Positions 8,578-17,715 of a stretch of DNA of 64,000 bases are shown piece by piece. Source of the stretch: Paenibacillus sp. GM2. GTDB taxonomy: Bacteria > Bacillota > Bacilli > Paenibacillales > Paenibacillaceae. Both the position numbers and the translations under genes were made by a program. Positions within the stretch are counted from its first letter, which is position 1, and each line of letters starts with the position of its first letter. Under the pieces are notes generated by a model. It did not search any database. It saw only the letters and a program-made list of their open reading frames with translations, and was not told where the DNA came from. The stretch is taken from positions 105,472 through 169,471 of the forward strand of contig NZ_LN831275.1 in the NCBI RefSeq assembly GCF_900069005.2, written 5' to 3'.

Positions 8578-9402
8578 TTATTTCAAGATCCCTTTGAATG
8601 CTTCGGTTTGCTGTTTGATACCTACTTCAGTTGCAAAGCGCTCGATGCTGGATGCCCCGAAGAAGCCTTCAACATTCTTCGTTCGAGCCAGTACATACTC
8701 CGCATCTGCCGGTTCGGCAATAGGACCGCCGTGACACAGCACCATAATATCCGGATTCACGGCCTTGCCTGCATCACAGATCGCCTGAATTTTATCTACA
8801 CAATCATCCAGGGTTAAGGCCGTCTTGGCACCGATCGTCCCCTTTGTCGTCAGCCCCATATGAGCAACGAGAATGTCTGCCCCCGCTTCAGCCATTTGCT
8901 TGGCCTGTTCCGGATCAAATACGTACGGAGTCGTTAGCAAACCCAGCTCATGCGCTTTACGGATCATTTCCACTTCCAGACCATACCCCATCCCCGTCTC
9001 TTCCAGGTTGGCGCGGAACACGCCGTCGATCAGACCTACCGTCGGGAAGTTTTGCACTCCAGCGAAGCCCTGGTCCTTCAATTGCTTCAGGAAGATGTCC
9101 ATAATCCGGAATGGATCGGTGCCGCATACCCCGGCCAGAACCGGTGTATCCTTCACGACCGGAAGCACTTCATTTCCCATGTCCACAACGATCTGGTTCG
9201 CATCGCCGTAAGCCATCAGGCCCGCCAACGATCCGCGTCCTGCCATCCGGTAGCGGCCGGAATTATAAATAATGATGAGATCAACACCGCCTGCTTCCGC
9301 ACTTTTGGCAGAAATCCCGGTTCCTGCGCCAGCACCCAACAGCACATTGCCTGCGGCCACCTCTGCTTTTAATTTCGCCAAAATCTCTGCTCTCGTCTTC
9401 AT
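8578..9402 (-). CDS. TIM-barrel protein of the phosphoenolpyruvate hydrolase-like family (PF09370 type)
   Basis: This 274-residue single-domain TIM barrel shows the family blocks [55 protein letters not shown] and [13 protein letters not shown]. The family is annotated as phosphoenolpyruvate hydrolase-like and matches the C-terminal half of the tomato resistance protein Tm-1. The adjacent upstream gene (9490-10704) encodes the other half. AAGGAGGAA precedes the ATG. The reaction is not established. It is a clear paralogue of the TIM-barrel part of the regulator at 10832-12037, so product or ligand may be shared with that regulator (inference). Confidence 0.88.
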   Translation of the reverse strand: MKTRAEILAKLKAEVAAGNVLLGAGAGTGISAKSAEAGGVDLIIIYNSGRYRMAGRGSLAGLMAYGDANQIVVDMGNEVLPVVKDTPVLAGVCGTDPFRIMDIFLKQLKDQGFAGVQNFPTVGLIDGVFRANLEETGMGYGLEVEMIRKAHELGLLTTPYVFDPEQAKQMAEAGADILVAHMGLTTKGTIGAKTALTLDDCVDKIQAICDAGKAVNPDIMVLCHGGPIAEPADAEYVLARTKNVEGFFGASSIERFATEVGIKQQTEAFKGILK

Positions 9403-9489
9403 CTGTATTTCCTCCTTGGTTATATGAATTTTCGTGAGCTCCCTTCGGGCCGGCTCTTTTGAACTTTCGTCTCTCAGACCGCCATCCGC

Positions 9490-10704
9490 TTATTTACCCT
9501 GTTCCATCAGTTCCACTAGCTTCCTGGCAGCGGCCACTGCAAATGCCTGATCATTGATATTCGCATCCAGTTCAATGAGTTCAACCTTATCGCGATCGAT
9601 ACGCTGCCGCAGCGTGTTGAACAGCATCTCATCCTCGGCGGCTCCGCTAAATGCTCCCCCTTCGGTATCCAGCATCGAGACCCCTTTGAGCGGAAGCATT
9701 AATGCGGTTGGGCCTTCGGTCATGTTCAGCTTATCGGCAATAATCTCACCCAACTGGCGATTCTCCTCCACCGTCGTCCGCATCAGAGTAACCGATGGAT
9801 TATGCTTGTACAGGTTGCGAGCCTTGAACTGCTCCGGCACCGTATCATACGGTCCGAAGTTCACCATATCAAGGGCACCGGTCGATACGACCTGCGGTAC
9901 CTTACAGCGTCCGGCCGCCTCCAGTCGATGCGGGCCTGCAGCTAACACCCCGCCGACCAGTTCATCGCACCATTCAGTCGTGGTAAGATCCAGAACTCCG
10001 TCGATAAACCCGCCCTCAATCAGGCTCTCCATCGTTTGTCCGCCCGTTCCGGTAGCATGGAAGACAAGTACCTCATAGCCTTGTTCCTCTAAATACTCAC
10101 GCGCATAGTCCACGCATGGCGTCGTGACACCAAACATCGTCGCTGCAATCAGCGGCTTTTTATCCTGCGGTGGAGCCGATTCGAACTGGACCATGCCTGC
10201 GATCGCATGCACGGCATTCGTAAATATTTGGGTTGAGAAGGAATTCAGCCCGGATACATCCACGATGGACGGGAACATCATAATATCGCTCGTCCCCACA
10301 TAAGGGGCTGTATTCCCCGACGCAACGGTCGATACCATCAGCTTCGGCACACCGATCGGCAATGCTCTCATCCCCGCGGTTACAATCGATGTTCCACCCG
10401 TTCCGCCGAAGGATAAAATACCGTCAAATTTGCCTTCTGCGTAGAGCTTCGGGATCAACTGCTCCATTCCCTGAGCTAGCGCCTCCGTACCGATCGAGCG
10501 ATCCTTCTTCCCGGCAATTTCATCGATGTTCATGCCCGCTGCCGCCGCGACGTCCCTATTCGAGACATCCGGGGCAAATAGCGGAGCAAACACGCCACAG
10601 TGAATCGTATAGGCTTTCAACCCCAGACCTTCAATCACTGATCTCACATACAAAAACTCTTTGCCTTTGGAATCAAATGTTCCCGCAATAGCTATCGTCT
10701 TCAC
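9490..10704 (-). CDS. Tm-1-like ATP-binding domain protein (UPF0261)
   Basis: This protein of about 404 residues has the two-subdomain Tm-1-like/UPF0261 fold: KTIAIAGTFDSKGKE at the N-terminus, a glycine-rich SFGGTGGTSIVTAGMRALP, VSTVASGNTAPYVGTSD, and FHATGTGGQTMESL near the middle. In tomato Tm-1 this half binds ATP and viral replication proteins; the bacterial role is unknown. The GTG at 10704 has AAGGAGGG seven bases upstream, so the longer frame to 10725 is not used. It is followed after 87 bases by the TIM-barrel gene and preceded by the AraC-fused regulator. The pair is a split version of the plant fusion, so the two products probably form a complex or act in consecutive steps. Confidence 0.88.
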   Translation of the reverse strand: MKTIAIAGTFDSKGKEFLYVRSVIEGLGLKAYTIHCGVFAPLFAPDVSNRDVAAAAGMNIDEIAGKKDRSIGTEALAQGMEQLIPKLYAEGKFDGILSFGGTGGTSIVTAGMRALPIGVPKLMVSTVASGNTAPYVGTSDIMMFPSIVDVSGLNSFSTQIFTNAVHAIAGMVQFESAPPQDKKPLIAATMFGVTTPCVDYAREYLEEQGYEVLVFHATGTGGQTMESLIEGGFIDGVLDLTTTEWCDELVGGVLAAGPHRLEAAGRCKVPQVVSTGALDMVNFGPYDTVPEQFKARNLYKHNPSVTLMRTTVEENRQLGEIIADKLNMTEGPTALMLPLKGVSMLDTEGGAFSGAAEDEMLFNTLRQRIDRDKVELIELDANINDQAFAVAAARKLVELMEQGK

Positions 10705-10787
10705 CGTATGCCCTCCTTCAATCATTCGATTCAGGTTCCAGCGAAATTGAACCGCAGGCGATCGCCTTGAACCTCTATGTTTTCATA

Positions 10788-10801
10788 ATACAGCGCTTTC
10801 A
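10788..10801 (-). promoter_or_regulatory. cre-like site upstream of the Tm-1-like gene
   Basis: The minus-strand sequence TGAAAGCGCTGTAT matches the catabolite-responsive element consensus at all but the last two positions. It lies about 85 bases before the GTG start of the Tm-1-like gene, inside the 127-base gap after the regulator gene. Confidence 0.35.
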
Positions 10802-10831
10802 AAGGAAAGTAATCGTACGCTTGTATGATGT

Positions 10832-12037
10832 TCATGTATATTTGTCTGATGCTTGTTTGCGGAAGGATTGCGGCGTCATGCCGATATACTTCTTAAAGGT
10901 CTTGCTAAAATGAACATAATCCGGGTATCCCACCAGTTCGGCGATACTCGTTAGAGACAGCTTGGTATGCCTTATTATATCCTGAGCTTTATGGATACGA
11001 TACTTGGCCAAGTACTCCGGAAAGGTACACCCTACCTCCTTATTAAACAGCGCGCTAAGATGCGTCCGCGATACATGAATCTGATCCGCAAGATCCGTTA
11101 GCGAAATGTTGTTCATATAATTTTGGGCGATATGCTCTTTTACAATGGCAACATAATCATATGGTTCATCAAAAAGTGTCAGCTTACTCATCAGCCGCTG
11201 GTCCTGTTCCAATTCCCCCGTCACCTTGAAGCGATATGTGGTATCTACAATAGCTTCCTCTGTCGGAATCCGTTCAAAGCTTGAGCCCCCGACATACCCC
11301 ATCGCCGATGTATTATCATACATATACTGCACATCAATGGGGGTATGCACAGGGCCTCCATAGATGAGTTTGATCGGGCTTCGTCCCGAGGCATCACATA
11401 CCGCGAATATTTGCCTGGCCAGCTCCGCGCTGGTCTCCAGCGACAGAACCTTCTTCGTTCCCATCAAACCTCCCGCAGTCACCCCCAGATGAGCACAGAT
11501 CACATCCGCCCCGGCATCAAGCATAAATGCCGCTTGTTCTGCATTAAATACGAAAGCCATCGTGAACATATTCTGCTGATGTGCGATGCGGATCGCCTCA
11601 ACTTCCTGCAAATAAGAGATCCCTTCCTCCTCCAGCGCCTCACGAAATTGTCCGTCGATCAAACCAAGGGTGGGGTAATTGATCATTCCGGCAAAGCCAC
11701 TGCGGCGAATCGTTTCTAGATATGAAGGCAGGTCGATGGTCGGATCGCTTGCACATAAGCCGAATACTACAGGCTTGTCTCTAACAACAGACAAAATCTC
11801 TCGTGAACCAAATTCCATCACCATCTCATTAGAGTTGGCAAACGGCATCAGACCCGCGATAGAACCTAGGCCCATCTGTCTGAAGCGTCCCGAGTTCAAC
11901 GCCAGGATCAGATCAGCCCCGCCTTTTACCGCATATTTTGCAGAGATTCCCGCTCCCGCAGCCACGCCGATAATATGCTCATTCGCATGAATCTGCGCAT
12001 GCATATGCTCTACAATTCGCTCTCGATTGATTGTCAT
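10832..12037 (-). CDS. Regulator: TIM-barrel (PEP hydrolase-like) domain fused to AraC DNA-binding domain
   Basis: This 401-residue protein has two parts. Residues about 1-275 are a full TIM barrel of the same family as the product of 8578-9402 (AAGAGISAKYAVKGGAD, LNSGRFRQMGLGSIAGLM, YPTLGLIDGQ, IYGGPVHTPID). After a short linker, residues about 300-400 form an AraC/XylS double helix-turn-helix (NISLTDLADQIHVSRTHLS, then SIAELVGYPDYVHFSKTFKK). The enzyme-like domain very probably serves as ligand sensor. ATG at 12037 follows GGTGGAG; the frame open to 12067 lacks a ribosome site. It is the first gene of a run of four minus-strand genes, so it probably controls the two Tm-1-like genes downstream. 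No such fusion is familiar to me among classical AraC regulators. Confidence 0.88.
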   Translation of the reverse strand: MTINRERIVEHMHAQIHANEHIIGVAAGAGISAKYAVKGGADLILALNSGRFRQMGLGSIAGLMPFANSNEMVMEFGSREILSVVRDKPVVFGLCASDPTIDLPSYLETIRRSGFAGMINYPTLGLIDGQFREALEEEGISYLQEVEAIRIAHQQNMFTMAFVFNAEQAAFMLDAGADVICAHLGVTAGGLMGTKKVLSLETSAELARQIFAVCDASGRSPIKLIYGGPVHTPIDVQYMYDNTSAMGYVGGSSFERIPTEEAIVDTTYRFKVTGELEQDQRLMSKLTLFDEPYDYVAIVKEHIAQNYMNNISLTDLADQIHVSRTHLSALFNKEVGCTFPEYLAKYRIHKAQDIIRHTKLSLTSIAELVGYPDYVHFSKTFKKYIGMTPQSFRKQASDKYT

Positions 12038-12172
12038 ATTACTCCACCTTTTCCTGACCTCGAACATCCGCCCTGAATGTCCCTTCGTTCTTCTATATTA
12101 TTTATTATAAAGAAAAATCCTTACTGAGGCATTGTTCCCTCCCCGCACACTTTTCTCACATCCTTTGAGATC

Positions 12173-12202
12173 AAAAAAATAACCCCCCGATGCCAGGAGG
12201 TT
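12173..12202 (-). terminator. Terminator after YdjC-family gene
   Basis: The minus-strand hairpin AACCTCC (12196-12202) with GGGGGTT (12181-12187) is followed by ATTTTTTT. It ends the MFS/YdjC transcript 24 bases after the YdjC stop codon. Confidence 0.75.
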
Positions 12203-12225
12203 ATCCTTCTTATATGCCATATTCC

Positions 12226-13137
12226 CTATTTATTATAGCGGAATGGGACCTTCTTCTCGTTAATCGATCTTTTCCTTTTTTCTCTGGATTGGCGCTGCAG
12301 CACCGCATAAGGCTGGGAAGGAAGCAGCCTGCGCGTCCTAGCCGACTTTGAACGATAGCGAGCTCGTGAACGCGCGGAAGGCTTGCGCCGCTGCAACACC
12401 CTGTAATTTATCGGCGATACTCCGATCGCGGCCAGAGTATTAGCGACTTCCGGACTTGTGAACAGAGCGAGCTCCTGCTTACGGATATCAGCCCATGGAG
12501 AAGGCTCCATCAAAACCTCGTCTTCATACCCCGGATGGCACATAATCTCCGTAATTCCTCCCCGGAGTGACAGTAAGTGCTGCCGCAGACGTTCTCTTCC
12601 CTTATCATCACCATAGGTATCCAGCATAATAAAATCAGTCATTTTTGGAGCAGGTACTCCGCTCAATGGATGCGCTACCTGCGATCGTCGCAGTGGAACG
12701 CCTTCATTGTAAGCCTTTCGCGCCATTACTTTGTATATTTCTGCATGATCCTGATGCAGCAAATGATGTGAATCAAGATGTGTCGGCCTAAGACCGGTAC
12801 TAGTGAAGCGATCCCATTGTGCTGCAAGCTCTTTGTGTACATCTCTCCAGTCCCAGCCCTGCGGGGCGGCCCCACTGCGAAATGTCCCGTCTTCCTTGAC
12901 TAATGAAGGGATACTGGCCGGGTCGGACACTGGCCGACCCATGGTCAAATTGAAATGTAAGCCTACGCTTAAATCCGGATATTGATGAGCCAATTGTACA
13001 GCTTCTGGGAACCCAGGCATATTCACCATTAAAGAGGTACTCGTGATCCCGCCGGCATTGAAGGCATCGATAATCCCCCGATTCACGCCCGCAGACATGC
13101 CAAAATCATCTGCATTTATAATAACCTGTCGATTCAT
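12226..13137 (-). CDS. YdjC/ChbG-family carbohydrate deacetylase with basic C-terminal tail
   Basis: This 303-residue protein has a YdjC/ChbG core: IINADDFGMSAGVNRGI at the start (metal-binding Asp pair), VGLHFNLTMGRPV, THLDSHHLLHQD with metal histidines, and MCHPGYEDE near the end of the domain. These enzymes remove acetyl groups from chitooligosaccharides or related amino sugars. After the core ends (about residue 245), some 55 residues are extremely rich in Arg, Lys and Ser. I see no frameshift that would restore a standard C-terminus, and the stop lies just before a terminator, so the tail looks genuine. AGAGGGATG precedes the ATG. It follows the MFS gene by 84 bases and is probably co-transcribed. 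Confidence 0.85.
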   Translation of the reverse strand: MNRQVIINADDFGMSAGVNRGIIDAFNAGGITSTSLMVNMPGFPEAVQLAHQYPDLSVGLHFNLTMGRPVSDPASIPSLVKEDGTFRSGAAPQGWDWRDVHKELAAQWDRFTSTGLRPTHLDSHHLLHQDHAEIYKVMARKAYNEGVPLRRSQVAHPLSGVPAPKMTDFIMLDTYGDDKGRERLRQHLLSLRGGITEIMCHPGYEDEVLMEPSPWADIRKQELALFTSPEVANTLAAIGVSPINYRVLQRRKPSARSRARYRSKSARTRRLLPSQPYAVLQRQSREKRKRSINEKKVPFRYNK

Positions 13138-13221
13138 CTACAACATCCCTCTTCTTGAATTGACCCTGATATATCAATAAATGCGGGATGAAGTCCTAAT
13201 GAAAGGTACAGATGCGTAAGT

Positions 13222-14436
13222 TTATCGGATACTGCCCCCATGTGCATATTGCGTCCGGCGAGAGCCAGCAGCAAGCCAAGAGATAAGCACCGCCAGAACA
13301 AGCAGTACGCTGGCATAAGCGATCATACCGTTCCAGCCAAAGCGGTGGAAGAACAAACCGCCGGACCAACCGACCAGACTTGATCCTCCGTAGTAGAATA
13401 AAAGATAGAGCGCAGAAGCCTGAGCCTTATACTCTCGGCCCGCGGCAATACCGACCCAGCCGCTGGCCACGGAATGACCGGCAAAGAAGCCAAACGCTAC
13501 AATGGCTACCCCTGCTATTTTCAGGAACAGGATGGAGCTTAGGGTTAGAAGCACACCGATCAATAGAATGCCGATCGCTAGAGCGATGACATGTTGTCTG
13601 GAATAACGGTCGGCCAACTTGCCGAACAGGACCGAGCTGCATGTCCCGAGCAGATTGACAACGAACAGGAAGCCGAACACGGTCTGACTCAAATTATACG
13701 GCTTACTGGTGAGCGGATAACCGATGTAATTCAAGATCATAATATAGACGCCCATGAGCAAGAAGGCTGTAAGAAACAGACCTAACAAGTTGCGCTGCGA
13801 GAAATTATGCTTCAGATTCGCCTCCCATTGCTGCAGACTTGTCTTCCCGGGTGTAAAATTACGAGACGAAGGCAAACTGTACCAGAAAATAAGACTGAAC
13901 AGCAGGCTGAGCACTCCAAGAATCGTCAAGGCAATCTGCCAGTTGAACAGGTCGGTTAAAGCCCCGATCACAATTCGGCCAACCAGGCCGCCGATCGACG
14001 TACCTGCGACATAAATTCCGATCACTCGCCCTATAGCCTTGGGATGGAATTCCTCGTTAAGGAAAGCCATTGCTATTGAAGGGAAGCCGGAAACGCTGAT
14101 TCCTATCAGAAAACGGATGACAAGAAATAGCGAGAATTGAGGCGTAAATGCTGACAATATGGCTAATACCGAGGTACTGAGCAGCGACAGACTCATTAAC
14201 AGCTTGCGATCAACACGGTCGGATATCGTTGAGATAATAATGAGGCCGATGGCTAGGCCGATCGTGGCTAGCGATACCGAGGCTCCCGCCGTCGCCGGAG
14301 AAATATGATATTCCTTGGAAAATAAGCTGATTAACGGCTGCGGACTATACAAAACCGCAAACGTAACAATACTGCCGAGCAGCATGCTAAGAGAAGTTCT
14401 CCGATGCTCAGAACTCCCTAATTCAATGGTATTCAT
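13222..14436 (-). CDS. MFS transporter, YnfM/AraJ-like
   Basis: This 404-residue protein has 12 predicted membrane segments. The N-terminal half contains the MFS loop motif variant ISDRVDRKLLM between helices 2 and 3, and the second half repeats it as LFGKLADRYSRQHV. General pattern and length fit the YnfM/DHA1 drug:H+ antiporter group. A good ribosome site (GGAGAGAG) precedes the ATG. The gene is divergent from a LysR regulator with a 140-base gap, the usual arrangement of a LysR-controlled efflux pump. The substrate is unknown. Confidence 0.87.
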   Translation of the reverse strand: MNTIELGSSEHRRTSLSMLLGSIVTFAVLYSPQPLISLFSKEYHISPATAGASVSLATIGLAIGLIIISTISDRVDRKLLMSLSLLSTSVLAILSAFTPQFSLFLVIRFLIGISVSGFPSIAMAFLNEEFHPKAIGRVIGIYVAGTSIGGLVGRIVIGALTDLFNWQIALTILGVLSLLFSLIFWYSLPSSRNFTPGKTSLQQWEANLKHNFSQRNLLGLFLTAFLLMGVYIMILNYIGYPLTSKPYNLSQTVFGFLFVVNLLGTCSSVLFGKLADRYSRQHVIALAIGILLIGVLLTLSSILFLKIAGVAIVAFGFFAGHSVASGWVGIAAGREYKAQASALYLLFYYGGSSLVGWSGGLFFHRFGWNGMIAYASVLLVLAVLISWLAAGSRRTQYAHGGSIR

Positions 14437-14576
14437 TTCTCTCTCTCCAATCCAATACTTATCTATATATTTGTTTATTGGCTACATATAAGTATAGGAC
14501 GGGGTAAAAGTATAGTATAATGCATTATTAGTAACACTTTTATATAGTGGATGTAATAAGCAGGAGGAGAGTTATT

Positions 14577-15488
14577 GTGGAGTGGCAGCAGCTTGAATAT
14601 TTCCAGACTGTAGCACGGATGCAGAATATCACTTCCGCGGCTCGGGCTATGAATATTACACAGCCGGCATTAAGCAGATCTATTGCCCGACTGGAGTCCG
14701 AATTAAATGTGCCTTTATTCGAGCGGAAGGGCCGATCGATTGTGCTGAATCGATATGGGGAGCTATTCCTTGCTCGAGTGGAGAGAATAATGGAGGAATA
14801 CCAGGCAGGGCGCCGTGAGATTGAACAGCTGCTTGACCCCGAGCGAGGCGAAGTATCGCTGGGTTTCCTGCACACGCTCGGTATCCGCTGGATTCCTGAC
14901 CTGATTGGCAAATTCCGCGAGAGTTATCCGAGTGTCCGTTTCCAGCTTCATCAGAACAGCAACCTTAATTTGCTGCATCAGCTCCATTCGGGAGAGATCG
15001 ATCTATGTATGTCCTCCCCGCAGGAGACGCCTCTGAATATTCATTGGACAAAGCTATGGACGGAGGAGCTATTCCTCGCGGTCCCCGTTCACCATCGGCT
15101 CGCCGGGGTAAAATCCGTTGCCCTGGAGGAACTGCAGGATGAGATGTTGATTTCCTACAAAGAAGGGTACGGACTCCGACACATTATGGATGAACTTCTG
15201 CACCAGGCGGGCATCTCGCCCAAAATTTTGTTTGAGGGGGAAGAGATCCATACGATAGCGGGACTGGTCTGTGCCGGACTGGGGATCGCCATCCTTCCGA
15301 AGACGGAAGGCATCAATGAGGACGGCCTGGTCTGGGTAACAATTACAGATCCGGACTGTAATCGGGAGATCGGGATCGCTTGGGTGGAAGGGAAGTTCCT
15401 CTCCCCGGCAGCAAACCTGTTCAAACAATTCGTGATCCATACGGCCAATCAATATCATAAGCAAAGAGCAATAACCAAACCTAACTAA
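14577..15488 (+). CDS. LysR-family transcriptional regulator
   Basis: This 303-residue protein has an N-terminal winged helix-turn-helix (MQNITSAARAMNITQPALSRSI) and a periplasmic-binding-like effector domain (VSLGFLHTLGIRWIPDLIGKF onwards). GTG at 14577 has AGGAGGA nine bases upstream and begins with the usual EWQQLEYFQTVA of the family; an ATG at 14547 is rejected because it precedes the ribosome site. It is transcribed away from the MFS gene and probably regulates it and itself from the shared 14437-14576 region. The effector is unknown. The next gene starts 12 bases after its stop and may be co-transcribed. Confidence 0.9.
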   Translation: MEWQQLEYFQTVARMQNITSAARAMNITQPALSRSIARLESELNVPLFERKGRSIVLNRYGELFLARVERIMEEYQAGRREIEQLLDPERGEVSLGFLHTLGIRWIPDLIGKFRESYPSVRFQLHQNSNLNLLHQLHSGEIDLCMSSPQETPLNIHWTKLWTEELFLAVPVHHRLAGVKSVALEELQDEMLISYKEGYGLRHIMDELLHQAGISPKILFEGEEIHTIAGLVCAGLGIAILPKTEGINEDGLVWVTITDPDCNREIGIAWVEGKFLSPAANLFKQFVIHTANQYHKQRAITKPN

Positions 15489-15500
15489 GGGTGACCACAT

Positions 15501-16628
15501 ATGCTGCAATCTTATTTATTCCCAATTAAATATGCTTTTTTCTCTTTTCCTTTCGCTGCCTTCTTATTTACGATGCCGTTCCTGATTGTGCAGTATCGCA
15601 AATACGGCTATATCAACAAATTCAGGTCCTTCCTGCTCTATTTGTTCCTGCTGTATTTAATGAATGCTTATTTCCTTGTAATCCTGCCCTTGCCCGCTTC
15701 CAGACACAATCTGCCCATGGCTTCAGGGGGCATACAATGGATGCCGCTCAATTTCATTCACGATATTGTGAAGGAGACCGGGGTCGTCATCAGCAGCCCG
15801 TCATCTTACCTGCATCTGCTTAAGGAACGTGCTTTTCTTCAAGTTCTGTTCAATATTTTTCTAACCGTGCCCTTTGGCATCATGCTCCGATATTACTACC
15901 GTCTCGGATGGCTGCGCTGTATTCTATATACCTTCCTGCTGTCCCTGTTTTTTGAGCTTACGCAATTGACGGGCTTATATGGGATCTATCAGCATCCTTA
16001 CCGTGTATTCGATGTAGACGATCTATTGATGAACACGCTCGGAGGAATCTTCGGAGTTCTAATCGCCGACTGGACCTCAAGTCTGCTGCCTAATGTGGAA
16101 CATCTGGATGCCAACGTAAATCCGGCGGCCAATCGTGTCACGTATTTAAGGCGTGGGATCGCCTACATTATCGACTTCTGGATCTGGACTATCCTTGAAG
16201 TGATCCTCGATCAGGCATTCAATCTGTCTCTGTCATTCTTCCTGTCAACCGGCCTTTACTTCATGCTGCTTCCTTACTTGACAGGCGGCTATACGTTTGG
16301 CAAATGGATTGTACGCATCAAGTTGACTCGAACCGGACCGAAGCAGAGGGTATCCCTACTGTCGCTCGTTCTACGCTACGGAATCCTATATTGGTTAATC
16401 TACGGCATACATCAATTTGTTCCAAAATGGACCCATGATCTGCATCCATTTATCTCGGTAGCAGTTACGCTGTCTATCTTCGCGCTTGATGTAGCCCTCT
16501 TTATTCATGTTATCATCTACATGATCCGCAAGGAGCCGCAGCTCTTCTACGAGAAGCTCAGCAGAACCAAGCATGTCGTCGCCTGGGAGCCCCGAGACAA
16601 GCATGTACCAGAAGCGGGCAACCAGTGA
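15501..16628 (+). CDS. VanZ-like / RDD-domain fusion membrane protein
   Basis: This 375-residue membrane protein has two domains. The first about 195 residues form a VanZ-like domain (IQWMPLNFIHDI, then FFELTQLTGLYG and RVFDVDDLLMNTLGGIFG, the acidic family signature). Residues about 210-350 form an RDD domain (YLRRGIAYIIDFWIW, then TGGYTFGKWIVRIKL). VanZ proteins confer low-level teicoplanin resistance in enterococci; RDD domains occur in small transporters. AAGGGTGA precedes the ATG, 12 bases after the LysR stop. The function is not known; an envelope role is the usual suggestion. Confidence 0.85.
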   Translation: MLQSYLFPIKYAFFSFPFAAFLFTMPFLIVQYRKYGYINKFRSFLLYLFLLYLMNAYFLVILPLPASRHNLPMASGGIQWMPLNFIHDIVKETGVVISSPSSYLHLLKERAFLQVLFNIFLTVPFGIMLRYYYRLGWLRCILYTFLLSLFFELTQLTGLYGIYQHPYRVFDVDDLLMNTLGGIFGVLIADWTSSLLPNVEHLDANVNPAANRVTYLRRGIAYIIDFWIWTILEVILDQAFNLSLSFFLSTGLYFMLLPYLTGGYTFGKWIVRIKLTRTGPKQRVSLLSLVLRYGILYWLIYGIHQFVPKWTHDLHPFISVAVTLSIFALDVALFIHVIIYMIRKEPQLFYEKLSRTKHVVAWEPRDKHVPEAGNQ

Positions 16629-16631
16629 AAT

Positions 16632-16684
16632 AGAAGCCCGTCCAAACAAACGGTCTCTATGACCTTTTGTCTGGACGGGCTTCT
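16632..16684 (+). terminator. Hairpin terminator after VanZ-RDD gene
   Basis: A 13-base stem (AGAAGCCCGTCCA at 16632-16644 with its complement at 16672-16684) lies directly after the stop codon. The following T-tract is poor (TCTTAGGTT partly inside the stem), but stem strength and position support termination. Confidence 0.6.
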
Positions 16685-16787
16685 TAGGTTGATATCCATC
16701 CAATTGAATCCGCTAGATAAAGCTCTGGGACTCTACTTTTACGCTTCAACTCAGATAATAATTAAGAACTATATCCTTATTGTATTA

Positions 16788-17561
16788 TCAAGCAGATTCA
16801 GCTTCGCTCATTTCTAAGCAAAGCTTCACCGGGCAGTGATCACTGCCCATCACATGGCAATCGATGTCAGCATCCTTCAAATATGGAGTGATCCTGGCCG
16901 AGGTCAGGAAGTAATCAATTCTCCATCCAACATTCCGTTCCCGAACCTTTGGCATGTATGACCACCAGCTATAGACCTGTTCCCGGTCAGGATAGAAATG
17001 ACGGAAGGAGTCCACGAACCCCGCGCCAAGCAGCTCGGTCATTTTGCCCCGCTCCTCCAGGGTAAAGCCGGAATTGCCCAGATTCGACTTTGGATTTTTC
17101 AGATCGATCTCCTGATGAGCCACATTCATATCCCCGCATACGATGACCGATTTCCTACCATCCAGCTCCAATAAATAGCTGCGGAAGCGATCCTCCCATT
17201 CCAGGCGGTATTCCAGCCGGGTCAAATCACGCTTGGCATTTGGAGTGTACACGTTAACCAGATAGAAATTATCGAACTCCAATGTAATTATTCGCCCTTC
17301 TGGCTCATCATTTTCCTCTATCCCGTACCATACCGACAGCGGCTTAATTCTTGTGAATATACCCGTGCCGGAGTACCCTTTCTTCTCCGCATAATTCCAG
17401 TACTGTTCATACTCTTCGCCCAGCTCCAGTTCTATTTGCCCTTCCTGCAGCTTCGTCTCCTGAACGCAGAAAATGTCCGCATCCACCTCTTTAAAATAAT
17501 CATAAAATCCTTTATTTACGCATGCTCTAAGACCGTTCACATTCCAAGATACCAGTTTCAT
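16788..17561 (-). CDS. exoA: Exodeoxyribonuclease III / AP endonuclease ExoA
   Basis: This 257-residue Mg-dependent nuclease acts in base excision repair, cutting DNA at abasic sites and removing 3' blocks. The endonuclease/exonuclease/phosphatase motifs are complete: WNVNGLRA at 6-13, metal-binding E35 in QETK, GDMNVAH with D144 and N146, NVGWRIDYF, and GSDHCPV with D241 and H242. Length matches B. subtilis ExoA. AAGGAGAAC precedes the ATG. The gene stands alone between converging or separate transcripts. Confidence 0.95.
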   Translation of the reverse strand: MKLVSWNVNGLRACVNKGFYDYFKEVDADIFCVQETKLQEGQIELELGEEYEQYWNYAEKKGYSGTGIFTRIKPLSVWYGIEENDEPEGRIITLEFDNFYLVNVYTPNAKRDLTRLEYRLEWEDRFRSYLLELDGRKSVIVCGDMNVAHQEIDLKNPKSNLGNSGFTLEERGKMTELLGAGFVDSFRHFYPDREQVYSWWSYMPKVRERNVGWRIDYFLTSARITPYLKDADIDCHVMGSDHCPVKLCLEMSEAESA

Positions 17562-17664
17562 AATGTTCTCCTTGCTAGAATATAAGATAGTCTGATTTTA
17601 TCATATAATCTGTCGCCGGCATCAGTTGACCTTGCTGTAACCTATTCCCACCATCGCGTCAAAT

Positions 17665-17697
17665 AAAAAAACAGCACCCCCACCACAGCGGCACTGT
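17665..17697 (-). terminator. Terminator after heme monooxygenase gene
   Basis: The minus-strand stem ACAGTGCC pairs with GGGGTGCTGT (two G-U pairs) and is followed by TTTTTTT. It lies 19 bases after the stop codon at 17716. Confidence 0.75.
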
Positions 17698-17715
17698 CTC
17701 CTTATTATTCATATA

